A stretch of 32,383 nucleotides of DNA, taken from contig CAZRUH010000005.1 of NCBI GenBank assembly GCA_964603325.1, positions 1-32,383 on the forward strand, in the 5' to 3' direction. The number at the start of each line of letters is the position of its first letter. Positions within the stretch are counted from its first letter, which is position 1. The notes under the pieces are model-generated. The model saw only the letters and a list, made by a program, of their open reading frames with translations, did no database searches and was not told the origin of the DNA. Origin of the DNA: LSNR01 sp964603325 (lineage in GTDB: Bacteria > Patescibacteriota > Minisyncoccia > Moranbacterales > UBA9337). Shown here in pieces: positions 25,944-32,383 of the stretch. A program made the position numbers and the translations under genes.

Positions 25944-27761
25944 ATGAAAAAATTTTTAAAACAAAAATATAGATTGCTTATAGCCACAATATCAATTGTG
26001 TTTTTAACTGTTTCTGTTTTAAATGCCAATAATGATACTATTACTTTTGATGAAGTTGCACATATTCCGGCAGGATATTCATACCTAACTCAGCATGATA
26101 TGCGTCTGAATCCGGAACACCCTCCGTTAATAAAAAATCTGGCGGGCATTCCTCTGCTTTTTATGAATTTAAATTTTGATACTTCTCAAAAATTTTGGAC
26201 CGAAAAAGTAAATGGGCAATGGGCTGCCGGCAGGCATTTACTCTGGGAAGCGGGAAATAACCCGGATCGCATTATTTTTTGGGCAAGAATACCGATAATT
26301 CTGTTATCTTTGATATTTGGATTATTCATTTTTAAATGGACAAAAGAAATGGCCGGGACACTCGCCGGATTATTAGCATTTGTTTTTTATTCTTTTGATC
26401 CAAATATTTTGGGCCATAATCATTATGTAACAACAGATTTGGGAATTGCGGCATTTTTTACTTTTTCCTTTTATTATTTTTTGAAATTCATCAAAAAACC
26501 AACATGGAAAAACGCTCTTATTGGAGGTATATTTTTGGGTTTGTTGCAGTTAGCAAAGTTTTCATCCATTACAGCGTTTCCCGTATTTGGCTTAATTTTA
26601 ATATTCTACCCTCTCGTTAGCAAAACTCATTCAAGTAAAATTAAAAATTGGTTTAACTATTTATTTAAAGGAGTTGTGGCATTCCTTTTGTCTGTGGCAA
26701 TTGTTTGGCTTTATTATATTCCCAATACCTATAAAATGCCCACTGAAAATTTTCAAAAAACCGCCGATTTCTATTTTTCACCAAATGATTTAAATATCAA
26801 AAATCAAGCTACCAGACAAGTTATGTTGACACTAAACAAAAACAACTTAACTCGCCCGTTAGCAGAGTATCTGCTTGGAGTGGGAATGGTTTTTAAGCGA
26901 GTGGCCGGAGGAAATGGAGCTTATTTTATGGGAGAAGTTTCCGATAATGCTTTTGTCGCTTATTTTCCAACAGTTTTTGCGCTAAAAGAAACCATCCCTT
27001 TTCTTATTCTTTCTTTACTTGCTTTAATATTTACACTTTGGCAAATTTTTTGCTCATTCAAAAAAATAAAAGATTACGATTTTCACAAAAATTTAAATCG
27101 CTTTGTTTTGTGGCTAAGAACAAGTGTTACTTACTACGCGATGTTCGGTTTTATTGTTTTGTATGCTTATCTAAGTATTGCGGGAAATTTAAATATTGGA
27201 TTTAGACACTTGTTTCCCATCCTTCCGTTCTTGTATATTTTAGTCGCTAAAAAAATATTTGACTTCTTTAAATTGTTGCCAAAAGAAAAATCATTTTTTC
27301 CTAAATATATATTTACTTTTCTGTTAATATGGCTAATGATTGAACCAATAGTTAATTATCCTTATTATCTGTCATACTTTAATGAATTCGCCGGTGGTCC
27401 AAAAAACGGCTACCATTATGTAACCGATTCCAATGCTGATTGGGGTCAAGATTTAAAAAGATTGAAGAAGTTCCTTGATAGACACCCCGAAATAAACAAG
27501 ATTAGAGTTGACTATTTTGGCGGAGGAAATCCACAATATTATTTGGGTGATAAATATATCCAATGGTGGGACAGTAAACGACCTATTGAAAAAGGATGGT
27601 ATGCGATATCTACAAATTTTTTACAAGGTAGCGTTTATGATACAAGAATGAAGCCAAACGGAAAGCCACGAAAACCTGATAATGAGTCATGGAGATGGAT
27701 TACAAAATACAATCCGAGTTATCAAGTGGGAACATCCATTTTAATCTATAACATAAAATAA
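25944..27761 (+). CDS. Second GT-C membrane glycosyltransferase (family 39-like)
   Basis: 605 residues with about eleven hydrophobic segments. The loop after the first helix carries TFDEVAHIPAGYSYL with Asp36 and Glu37 as the GT-C acidic pair, then LNPEHPPLIKNLAG, a motif common in ArnT-like transferases of candidate phyla. Near the C-terminus comes DSNADWGQDLKRLKKFL, also typical of this group. It differs clearly from the first copy, so it is not a recent duplicate. I chose ATG 25944, ten bases after the previous stop and right before a basic residue cluster and the first helix. An in-frame ATG at 25896 would overlap the preceding gene by 38 bases and add 16 residues read from that gene's end. 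Confidence 0.82.
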   Translation: MKKFLKQKYRLLIATISIVFLTVSVLNANNDTITFDEVAHIPAGYSYLTQHDMRLNPEHPPLIKNLAGIPLLFMNLNFDTSQKFWTEKVNGQWAAGRHLLWEAGNNPDRIIFWARIPIILLSLIFGLFIFKWTKEMAGTLAGLLAFVFYSFDPNILGHNHYVTTDLGIAAFFTFSFYYFLKFIKKPTWKNALIGGIFLGLLQLAKFSSITAFPVFGLILIFYPLVSKTHSSKIKNWFNYLFKGVVAFLLSVAIVWLYYIPNTYKMPTENFQKTADFYFSPNDLNIKNQATRQVMLTLNKNNLTRPLAEYLLGVGMVFKRVAGGNGAYFMGEVSDNAFVAYFPTVFALKETIPFLILSLLALIFTLWQIFCSFKKIKDYDFHKNLNRFVLWLRTSVTYYAMFGFIVLYAYLSIAGNLNIGFRHLFPILPFLYILVAKKIFDFFKLLPKEKSFFPKYIFTFLLIWLMIEPIVNYPYYLSYFNEFAGGPKNGYHYVTDSNADWGQDLKRLKKFLDRHPEINKIRVDYFGGGNPQYYLGDKYIQWWDSKRPIEKGWYAISTNFLQGSVYDTRMKPNGKPRKPDNESWRWITKYNPSYQVGTSILIYNIK

Positions 27762-27786
27762 AAAACTGCGAATTATTTCGTTTCGC
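27760..27786. terminator. Weak hairpin between convergent genes, possibly bidirectional
   Basis: GCGAA (27768-27772) pairs with TTCGC (27782-27786) across a 9-base loop. Reading the minus strand, the stem is followed by AG and six T residues (27760-27765), right after the ftsQ-like stop. Reading plus, a looser T-rich run follows. The stem is only 5 bp, so this is tentative, but it lies exactly in the 27-base convergent gap. Confidence 0.35.
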
Positions 27787-27788
27787 CA

Positions 27789-28691
27789 TTATTCCTTTTT
27801 TTCGAAGTCGTTATTTTCTTCATTGGCTATTTTCTTTTCTTCTTCAACAGCAGCTCCTTTAAGACGGTAAAATGCCTTATTTTCCAAACGCAAATCAATA
27901 TATTCCAATTGATTAAATTCTTTTAATGTAATTTGTTTGTCTAAAACCACCTTTAATGTTTGCGCGGACTTTTCAGGAGGAATTTTCGCGCTTAGCAAAA
28001 TATCCCATCCATTTTTTGTTTGCGCAATAATTTCTTCCGATACGCAAGAATTTGTTCTATAATCATCACGCAACTTTATTCCCAAATAATCATTAAAAAC
28101 CTTTGATATGTTTGTTAAAAAAAATACAAAATTTGCAGACAAAATTTTATCTCCTTTTTTAATTGATTGCTTACTTTCATCAATTAACCTAATAACTTTA
28201 TTTCTGCCAACATTATTTAAATTTGAATCCACCCTAGAATAAGCGACTCCCTTTTGATTAATAAAAAAGCAATCTCCATTAGAACAAACAATCAAAATAT
28301 TATTTCTTTCAACAACACTTACTTTAAGTTTATTGGGAAATTGTTTTTTTATTTTAATTTGTTCAATTTCTTTGAATTCATTTTTCAAATCTTGTTCTTT
28401 GTTTCGTTTATTAAAGAGCAAGATATTATTCTTGGAAATAAAATTAAAATATTCTCCGGAAATATCCTCATTTATTGTGTTTTTTATTTTTTTGGATAAA
28501 GTTTCATCACTTCCATTAACAGAAATGTCGTTAATTACCAAAAAATCTGAAAATATAAAAGAATATATAAACACAAAAAGAAAGACCAAACTTAGCAACA
28601 AAGAAAGCATCTTTGAAAAATATTTTTTTGAATGCTTCTTTTTATTTTTTTTAATATTGGCCCAATGATTTATCTTTTTGTTGGGTATCAT
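27789..28691 (-). CDS. ftsQ: FtsQ/DivIB-like cell-division protein
   Basis: 300 residues. A basic cytoplasmic N-terminus (KKNKKKHSKKYF), one membrane helix (about 28-48), then a POTRA-like domain starting FLVINDISVNGSDETLSKKI (about 50-70) and continuing to QFPNKLKVSVVERNNILIV. A beta domain and a Lys/Glu-rich tail (EEEKKIANEENNDFEKKE) follow. This is the standard FtsQ/DivIB plan: a bitopic scaffold at the septum linking FtsB/L and the septal synthase. Sequence conservation in the family is low, so the call rests on architecture and the PxxLxVxVxE-type POTRA ending. Its ATG overlaps the TGA of the delta-prime gene by 4 bases, which also shows that UGA is a stop here. Confidence 0.78.
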   Translation of the reverse strand: MIPNKKINHWANIKKNKKKHSKKYFSKMLSLLLSLVFLFVFIYSFIFSDFLVINDISVNGSDETLSKKIKNTINEDISGEYFNFISKNNILLFNKRNKEQDLKNEFKEIEQIKIKKQFPNKLKVSVVERNNILIVCSNGDCFFINQKGVAYSRVDSNLNNVGRNKVIRLIDESKQSIKKGDKILSANFVFFLTNISKVFNDYLGIKLRDDYRTNSCVSEEIIAQTKNGWDILLSAKIPPEKSAQTLKVVLDKQITLKEFNQLEYIDLRLENKAFYRLKGAAVEEEKKIANEENNDFEKKE

Positions 28692-29599
28692 AGATTTAAA
28701 AATAAGTTTTCCAAAATTAGTTTTTTGTTTAAATTTTGAGTTGTTTTTATTTTTTGCAAAGTCTGATCAATTTTCTCTATTAGATAATAATATCTCTCCC
28801 ACTTCTTGTTATCATCATTCATTTGTCTATATGCTTGAATTCTTAAAAACCATATCCAAAACTCCAGCAAATCTGAGGTTTCTGAAAAATTTTTGGAATA
28901 TTTTTCTGCCAACTCAAACTTTTCAAAATTATTTGAAACAATAATTTTTTTTAATTCTTTAATTTCAAAATCTCTTTTTTCCGTATCGCTTTTTTTCTCT
29001 AAAATTTTTAGAATATTTTTCGGTCTTCCCATTGAATAAACTATTGCCTTATCCAATTCTTCGGATGATAAACTGTTTGCAAAAGCATATCTCATTTCCT
29101 CAAAACTTACCAAATCAAATTGTATTCTTTGACATCTGGATAAAATTGTTTTTAAGATACCCTCCTCTTCACTGGCAACTAAAATTATTATTGATGTTTC
29201 ATTAGGCTCTTCCAGTGTTTTTAATAATGTATTTTGAGAAGAAATGTTTAGTTTCTCTGCATCATCAATAATTAATACCCGGAATTTTCCCCTTGTCGGA
29301 AACAAACTCAACTTATTGCATTCTTTGCGAACATCTCCCACTCCAACCGTTGCTTTATTCTTTTCAATAATATTTTTATTAGACTCCAAATTTAAAACAC
29401 TTAAATTCAATAAGGAGTTGTTCTTGTCATTGTAGTCAATAATTTCTTCATATTCATTTATTAAAGAATTGGCAAATAATTTAGCAACAAACAACTTTCC
29501 GACCCCTTTAGGGCCTGAAAAAAAATATGTTTGCGGAATATTCTTAGAAGCTAAAATATTGTTTAATATTCTGATTTGTTTTTTATGACCGATAATCAT
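28688..29599 (-). CDS. holB: DNA polymerase III delta-prime subunit
   Basis: 303 residues from ATG 29599. AAA+ clamp-loader fold: FSGPKGVGKLFVAK with P-loop GPKGVGK at 29-35, Walker B-like VLIIDDAEKL, the NTLLKTLEEP helix and the SRC motif (ILSRCQRIQFD). In the P-loop the residue after Lys is Leu instead of Ser/Thr, consistent with the non-ATPase stator role of delta-prime in loading the sliding clamp. The four-cysteine zinc module usual after the P-loop is missing: that region is an Asn/Lys-rich insert without the Cys set. A TTG at 29611 is also in frame, but the ATG gives the typical MIIGHKKQI start. It overlaps the preceding GT4 gene by 17 bases. Confidence 0.87.
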   Translation of the reverse strand: MIIGHKKQIRILNNILASKNIPQTYFFSGPKGVGKLFVAKLFANSLINEYEEIIDYNDKNNSLLNLSVLNLESNKNIIEKNKATVGVGDVRKECNKLSLFPTRGKFRVLIIDDAEKLNISSQNTLLKTLEEPNETSIIILVASEEEGILKTILSRCQRIQFDLVSFEEMRYAFANSLSSEELDKAIVYSMGRPKNILKILEKKSDTEKRDFEIKELKKIIVSNNFEKFELAEKYSKNFSETSDLLEFWIWFLRIQAYRQMNDDNKKWERYYYLIEKIDQTLQKIKTTQNLNKKLILENLFLNL

Positions 29600-30767
29600 A
29601 CAATTTGTCAATGTTTTTTTTCAGTTCTTTTTTAAATTTTTCAACACTAAATTCCTTTGCATATTCTTGGATTTTTTTCTTGTTGTATTTTTTTTCATTG
29701 TTTATAAATCTTCTAACTCCATCCGCAAGCACTTCTGTTGTTTGAGCGTCAAATAATTCTCCGGTTACCCCCCTCTTTACTATTTCTTTAGCGCCACCCC
29801 TATTAATTGCCACAACGGGAATGCCATAATTCATAGCCTCTATCATTGTCATCCCAAAATCATCTATTGTCGGAAATATGAAAGCCCTGGCATTTTCATA
29901 ATACTTCCGTAATTCATCATCATTTTTCCATCCCAGAATTTTTATATTCTTTTTGGAAATTTTTTGTAAATATTTCTTTTGCTCTCCTTCACCAATCACA
30001 ATCAACGGCAATTCTAATTTATTAAAAGCTTCTACTACAAGATTAATTTTTTTATATGCCGATAAACGAGAGACCACTAAAAAATAATTTCTATCTTTTC
30101 TCTTTTTATTTTTCTCTTGTTTATTTTTAACAGAAACTCCCGGATAAATCACATTACTTTCGCGCCTGTAATATTTTTTAATTCGTTCCTGTGTGTATCT
30201 AGAATTAGCGATCAAAACATCCGGTCGTTGTGTTGCTTGATAATCCCATAATCGTAAATAAGTTAAAAACATCCTCTTGCATAATCCAATTTTTTTATTA
30301 TTATCTTTCAAATATTTTTCATTATAATCCCACAAAAACCTTATTGGCGAATGAATATAAGAAATATGCTTTGTATTAAGTCTAGTCACAACTCCCTTAC
30401 TCCATGCTCCGGAAGAAGAAATAATTAAATCAAATTCTCTTAAATCAAACATCTCTATAGCCACCGGCATAAATGGCAACAACAACCGACGATATCTTAT
30501 TTTTAAAATCTTTGGAAATTTTTGCAGAAAAGAAGTTCTTATTATTTTGTCAGAAAACTTCCCTCGCATTTTTTCTTTGTCATAAATCAAAGTATAAATT
30601 GGTGCATCCGGAAACATTTCACATAAAGTTTCCAGAACCTTTTCCGCACCTCCACGCTGAATTAAAAAATCGTGCACAATAGCAATTCTCAGGTGTTTTA
30701 TTCGTTGAGATTGTGATGATATTAATTTATCTATTAAAACTGTTCTGTCATCTTGACTTTTTCCCAT
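29583..30767 (-). CDS. Glycosyltransferase family 4 (GT-B fold)
   Basis: 394 residues. After about 25 polar residues comes LRIAIVHDFLIQRGGAEKVLE, the start of family 4 transferases (mannosyl- or glucosyl-transferases using nucleotide sugars). Donor domain: NYFLVVSRLSAYKKINLVVEAF, then FIFPTIDDFGMTMIEAMNYGIPVVA with the conserved Glu of the EX7E region, and GGAKEIVKRGVTGELF. Soluble and cytoplasmic. An internal ATG nearer LRIAIV is absent, so the polar N-terminal extension is probably real. It is the promoter-proximal gene of an operon with the delta-prime and ftsQ genes, overlapping the former by 17 bases. Confidence 0.88.
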   Translation of the reverse strand: MGKSQDDRTVLIDKLISSQSQRIKHLRIAIVHDFLIQRGGAEKVLETLCEMFPDAPIYTLIYDKEKMRGKFSDKIIRTSFLQKFPKILKIRYRRLLLPFMPVAIEMFDLREFDLIISSSGAWSKGVVTRLNTKHISYIHSPIRFLWDYNEKYLKDNNKKIGLCKRMFLTYLRLWDYQATQRPDVLIANSRYTQERIKKYYRRESNVIYPGVSVKNKQEKNKKRKDRNYFLVVSRLSAYKKINLVVEAFNKLELPLIVIGEGEQKKYLQKISKKNIKILGWKNDDELRKYYENARAFIFPTIDDFGMTMIEAMNYGIPVVAINRGGAKEIVKRGVTGELFDAQTTEVLADGVRRFINNEKKYNKKKIQEYAKEFSVEKFKKELKKNIDKLYDYRS

Positions 30768-30820
30768 ATTAGGATAGTTCTTTAAAAGATTTAATCAAAA
30801 AAGTGAATAATCTATAGCTT

Positions 30821-30829
30821 ATTATAGCA
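30821..30829 (-). promoter_or_regulatory. Extended -10 promoter for the GT4 - holB - ftsQ operon
   Basis: On the minus strand TGC is followed directly by a perfect TATAAT (30821-30826), the extended -10 form, about 54 bases before the GT4 start codon at 30767. No good -35 lies upstream, which is usual for extended -10 promoters. Confidence 0.55.
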
Positions 30830-30845
30830 TTTATTCATTTTTTGG

Positions 30846-31056
30846 TATAAAAAATTAAAAAGTTAAAAAAGGAGAAAGAATGAGAAAATGAGAACTGGAG
30901 AAAAACAAAAAATAAAAATTGCAATTTTTATTTTAATCGCCGTCACCATTTTTGGCAATTCGGCGATTGAATTTCTTGGCGAGGCAAGATGCCTTGCTAT
31001 CGCCAATTTTGTTGGAGAAATTCTTGCTCCGTTTTTTTTATCGGAGCATTTTTTTT
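30846..31056 (+). ncRNA. Candidate plus-strand small RNA (or mini-ORF transcript) ending in an intrinsic terminator
   Basis: A plus-strand unit is suggested by an extended -10 candidate TGG-TATAAA (box 30846-30851), a clear GGAG (30871-30874) and a terminator at 31025-31056. Between them lie an inverted repeat AATCGCCG/CGGCGATT (30935-30942 with 30961-30968) and a long nested hairpin. In that hairpin GAATTTCT (30969-30976) pairs with AGAAATTC (31016-31023), TGGCGA (30977-30982) with TCGCCA (31000-31005), and GGCA (30983-30986) with TGCC (30990-30993). The GGAG precedes a 3-codon ORF (ATG 30880) whose TGA overlaps ATG 30888. From there 57 codons run to TAA 31059 (start MRTGEKQKIKIAIFILIAV, one hydrophobic segment), but that stop lies past the terminator, which argues against a normal protein. 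Matches no RNA family I know. Confidence 0.35.
31025..31056 (+). terminator. Intrinsic terminator, plus strand
   Basis: TGCTCCG (31025-31031) pairs perfectly with CGGAGCA (31042-31048) across a T-rich 10-base loop and is followed by eight T residues (31049-31056). The T run is on the plus side only, so it should end a plus-strand transcript starting within 30768-31020. Confidence 0.7.
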
Positions 31057-31070
31057 GCTAATTTATTTTT

Positions 31071-31178
31071 TTGGGTATTATTTTATTTATATACCCAAGA
31101 AAATAATCTATCGACTGAAAAGTCGATAGGAAACAAAAGTTTCCGAGGGGTGTTTCACGAAGTGAAACACCCCTTTTT
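31071..31178 (+). repeat. Array of four consecutive perfect hairpins, the last a strong terminator
   Basis: TTGGGTAT (31071-31078) pairs with ATACCCAA (31091-31098). CTATCGACT (31108-31116) pairs with AGTCGATAG (31121-31129) across a GAAA tetraloop. GAAAC (31130-31134) pairs with GTTTC (31139-31143) across AAAA. GGGGTGTTTCAC (31147-31158) pairs with GTGAAACACCCC (31162-31173) across GAA and is followed by five T residues (31174-31178). The GNRA loop and the T tract point to a plus-strand RNA. The last stem could also help end leuS on the minus strand, where an A run precedes it but no T run follows. Confidence 0.6.
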
Positions 31179-31199
31179 AATATCATTTTTTTCAGAAAC

Positions 31200-32383
31200 C
31201 TATACCACAATACTTATTAACCTTCCTTTCACAAAAATCACTTTTTTAATTTCTTTGCCATCGGTATATTGCTTAATTTTTTCAGACTGCAGAGCTTTTT
31301 CCTTGGCCTTTTCTTCGGAAATATCCGCTGATACTTGCATTTTATCTCGTACTTTACCATTAATTTGAATAACCATTTCCACAGATTCATCTTGAATCAT
31401 TTTCGGATTATATTTCGGCCAGGATTGATTGAAAATGAAATCTTCTTTTTTTGTAGCTTCTTTTTCTAAAACGTCATTTTTTTGCAACTTTAAAAATTCA
31501 TTCCATAAAATTTTTAAATCTTCGCTCCGTACTTCTTTTTCAACCTCATCAAAAGTTAACCAAGTTAAATTAAATTTTTCATGTGCTTCCAATTGCTGTT
31601 TAACTTGTTTATTGTTTGCTAATTTTATAAATATGCCCTGCACCAAAGCTTTTCTGTTTACACCCCTTGGTTTAGAATAAAATTCAGTTATAAACTTATC
31701 ACCGAGTAATTTAATAGTTTTTATATTATAATAGCCAGTCTCTTCTTGTAATTCCCTTTTGGCAGCTTGCTCTAGCGTCTCTCCTTTTTTAATTCCACCA
31801 ACGACAAAAGACTTCATATTTAAATTGTCCCAATTAAGCATCAGAACTTTATCATCTTTCCAATGTTTTATAATGCAATTAACATTACTCCTTTTTATTG
31901 TTTTTTTACCACTCCTTGGGGGATTTGCATTGTCAATAAAATGAGGAGTATTATTAGACAATAAGGCAAATAACTCTTCCGCAATATGCGGAGCAAAGGG
32001 AGATAATAAAATTAAAAATCCTTTCATTGCTGACATTGGCAGTGTCTTATGTTTAGAACATTCATTTATAAATATCATCAATTTGGAAATCGCTGTATTA
32101 AATCTTAAATTTTCTATATCTTCCGTAACTCCTTTAATAGTTTTATGCCATAGAGGAGGAATAGTTTTAGCGATGTCTCCACATTCTCCTGCCCCACATT
32201 CTACTAATTCTTTTTCATTAAATATTCTCCAAACTTTTTCCAAAAACCGATAGACACCTTTTACTCCTTCTTCTTTAAACATAACATCTTCCTCTAATGG
32301 ACCAGCAAACATCATATACATTCTTGTGGCATCAGCGCCAAATTTTTCTACCATATCATTGGGATTAATAACATTTCCTTTGG
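31200..32383 (-). CDS. leuS: Leucyl-tRNA synthetase, C-terminal part, with inserted Nudix hydrolase domain (N-terminus outside window)
   Basis: The frame enters from the right edge as KGNVINPNDMVEKFGADATR, the continuation of the KMSKS loop, so the catalytic and editing domains lie beyond the window. After the anticodon-binding helices (to PHIAEELFALL) the canonical C-terminal region resumes at FNQSWPKYNP and ends QINGKVRDKMQV...VKGRLISIVV, as in bacterial LeuRS. Between them about 170 residues are inserted (31440-31952). They contain NVNCIIKHWKDDKVLMLNW and a perfect Nudix box, GGIKKGETLEQAAKRELQEE through TGY (31731-31799), fitting GX5EX7REUXEEXGU with all catalytic glutamates. The insert thus appears to be an intact Nudix hydrolase acting on a nucleoside-diphosphate-linked substrate, in frame within the synthetase. 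The gene seems monocistronic here; the downstream gap is hairpin-rich. Confidence 0.92.
   Translation of the reverse strand, partial: KGNVINPNDMVEKFGADATRMYMMFAGPLEEDVMFKEEGVKGVYRFLEKVWRIFNEKELVECGAGECGDIAKTIPPLWHKTIKGVTEDIENLRFNTAISKLMIFINECSKHKTLPMSAMKGFLILLSPFAPHIAEELFALLSNNTPHFIDNANPPRSGKKTIKRSNVNCIIKHWKDDKVLMLNWDNLNMKSFVVGGIKKGETLEQAAKRELQEETGYYNIKTIKLLGDKFITEFYSKPRGVNRKALVQGIFIKLANNKQVKQQLEAHEKFNLTWLTFDEVEKEVRSEDLKILWNEFLKLQKNDVLEKEATKKEDFIFNQSWPKYNPKMIQDESVEMVIQINGKVRDKMQVSADISEEKAKEKALQSEKIKQYTDGKEIKKVIFVKGRLISIVV

Larger units (their letters stand above)
30768..31199. other. 432-base intergenic region between leuS and the GT4 operon
   Basis: The only stretch over 300 bases without a firm gene. 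It holds the GT4 operon promoter (left end), the candidate plus-strand small RNA with its terminator, and the four-hairpin array. The minus strand has no ORF of note. A plus-strand frame beginning at 30952 runs on antisense into leuS and is not supported. Confidence 0.8.

Noticed and set aside
29600..29611. TTG start for the delta-prime subunit
   Set aside because: ATG 29599 gives the family-typical MIIGHKKQI start; the four extra codons add nothing recognisable.
30952..31368. Plus-strand open frame running into leuS
   Set aside because: It is antisense to the conserved C-terminus of leuS, crosses two terminator hairpins and has no protein-like composition.
1..32383. UGA recoding (as in Absconditabacteria/Gracilibacteria)
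   Set aside because: Genes end at TGA where expected (delta-prime gene at 28688) and no in-frame TGA interrupts any recognisable protein.
1..32383. CRISPR arrays, tRNA or rRNA genes, insertion sequences
   Set aside because: No regularly spaced direct repeats, no cloverleaf with TTCRA-type arm in the gaps, and no transposase or terminal repeats were found by reading; nearly all sequence is accounted for by coding genes.

Overview
The window is an AT-rich (roughly one third GC or less by eye), gene-dense bacterial segment. It most resembles a genome of the Candidate Phyla Radiation (Patescibacteria, Parcubacteria-like). The grounds are a DUF4012 surface protein, a small two-helix type IV secretion pilin next to a VirD4/TraG-like ATPase, a leucyl-tRNA synthetase carrying an internal Nudix domain, short overlapping genes, almost no Shine-Dalgarno sequences, and small divergent versions of housekeeping genes. 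UGA is used as an ordinary stop (for example where the delta-prime gene ends inside the ftsQ start), so this is not one of the UGA-recoding CPR lineages. The lineage call is inference from gene content.

Layout. 1-2548 (minus): a secreted esterase of the lecithin:cholesterol acyltransferase type whose C-terminus lies beyond the window, preceded by a small membrane protein. 2686-2721: a 15-bp perfect inverted repeat, a likely terminator for the long minus-strand block to its right. 2793-24197 (minus): a nearly continuous run of genes. In transcription order this holds a type IV secretion-like module (1097-aa unknown protein, DUF5663-like protein, acidic/basic unknown, VirD4-like ATPase, pilin), a PfkB sugar kinase, an FtsA-like actin homologue, GAPDH, a D-aminoacylase-family amidohydrolase with substituted active-site residues, MurD, thioredoxin reductase, a GT4 glycosyltransferase, a DUF4012 protein, a Pif1-like helicase, a Wzt-type ABC ATPase and an adenylylsulfate kinase. 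A good sigma-70-type promoter (24234-24262) drives it; a second one may sit at 4657-4685.

24317-27761 (plus): two tandem GT-C (family 39-like) membrane glycosyltransferases, divergent from the secretion module. 27789-30767 (minus): a GT4 glycosyltransferase, the DNA polymerase III delta-prime subunit and an FtsQ-like division protein in one overlapping operon with an extended -10 promoter. 30768-31199: the only long non-coding gap, full of hairpins and two intrinsic terminators that read on the plus strand although both flanking genes are on the minus strand. 31200-32383 (minus): the 3-prime part of leuS with the Nudix insertion.

Functionally the window is dominated by the cell envelope: peptidoglycan synthesis (MurD), division (FtsA, FtsQ), surface glycan assembly and export (four glycosyltransferases, DUF4012, Wzt-like ATPase, possibly PAPS formation) and a reduced type IV secretion or pilus apparatus. 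Single genes for glycolysis, redox, replication and translation are interspersed. No tRNA, rRNA, CRISPR array, insertion sequence or phage gene was seen.
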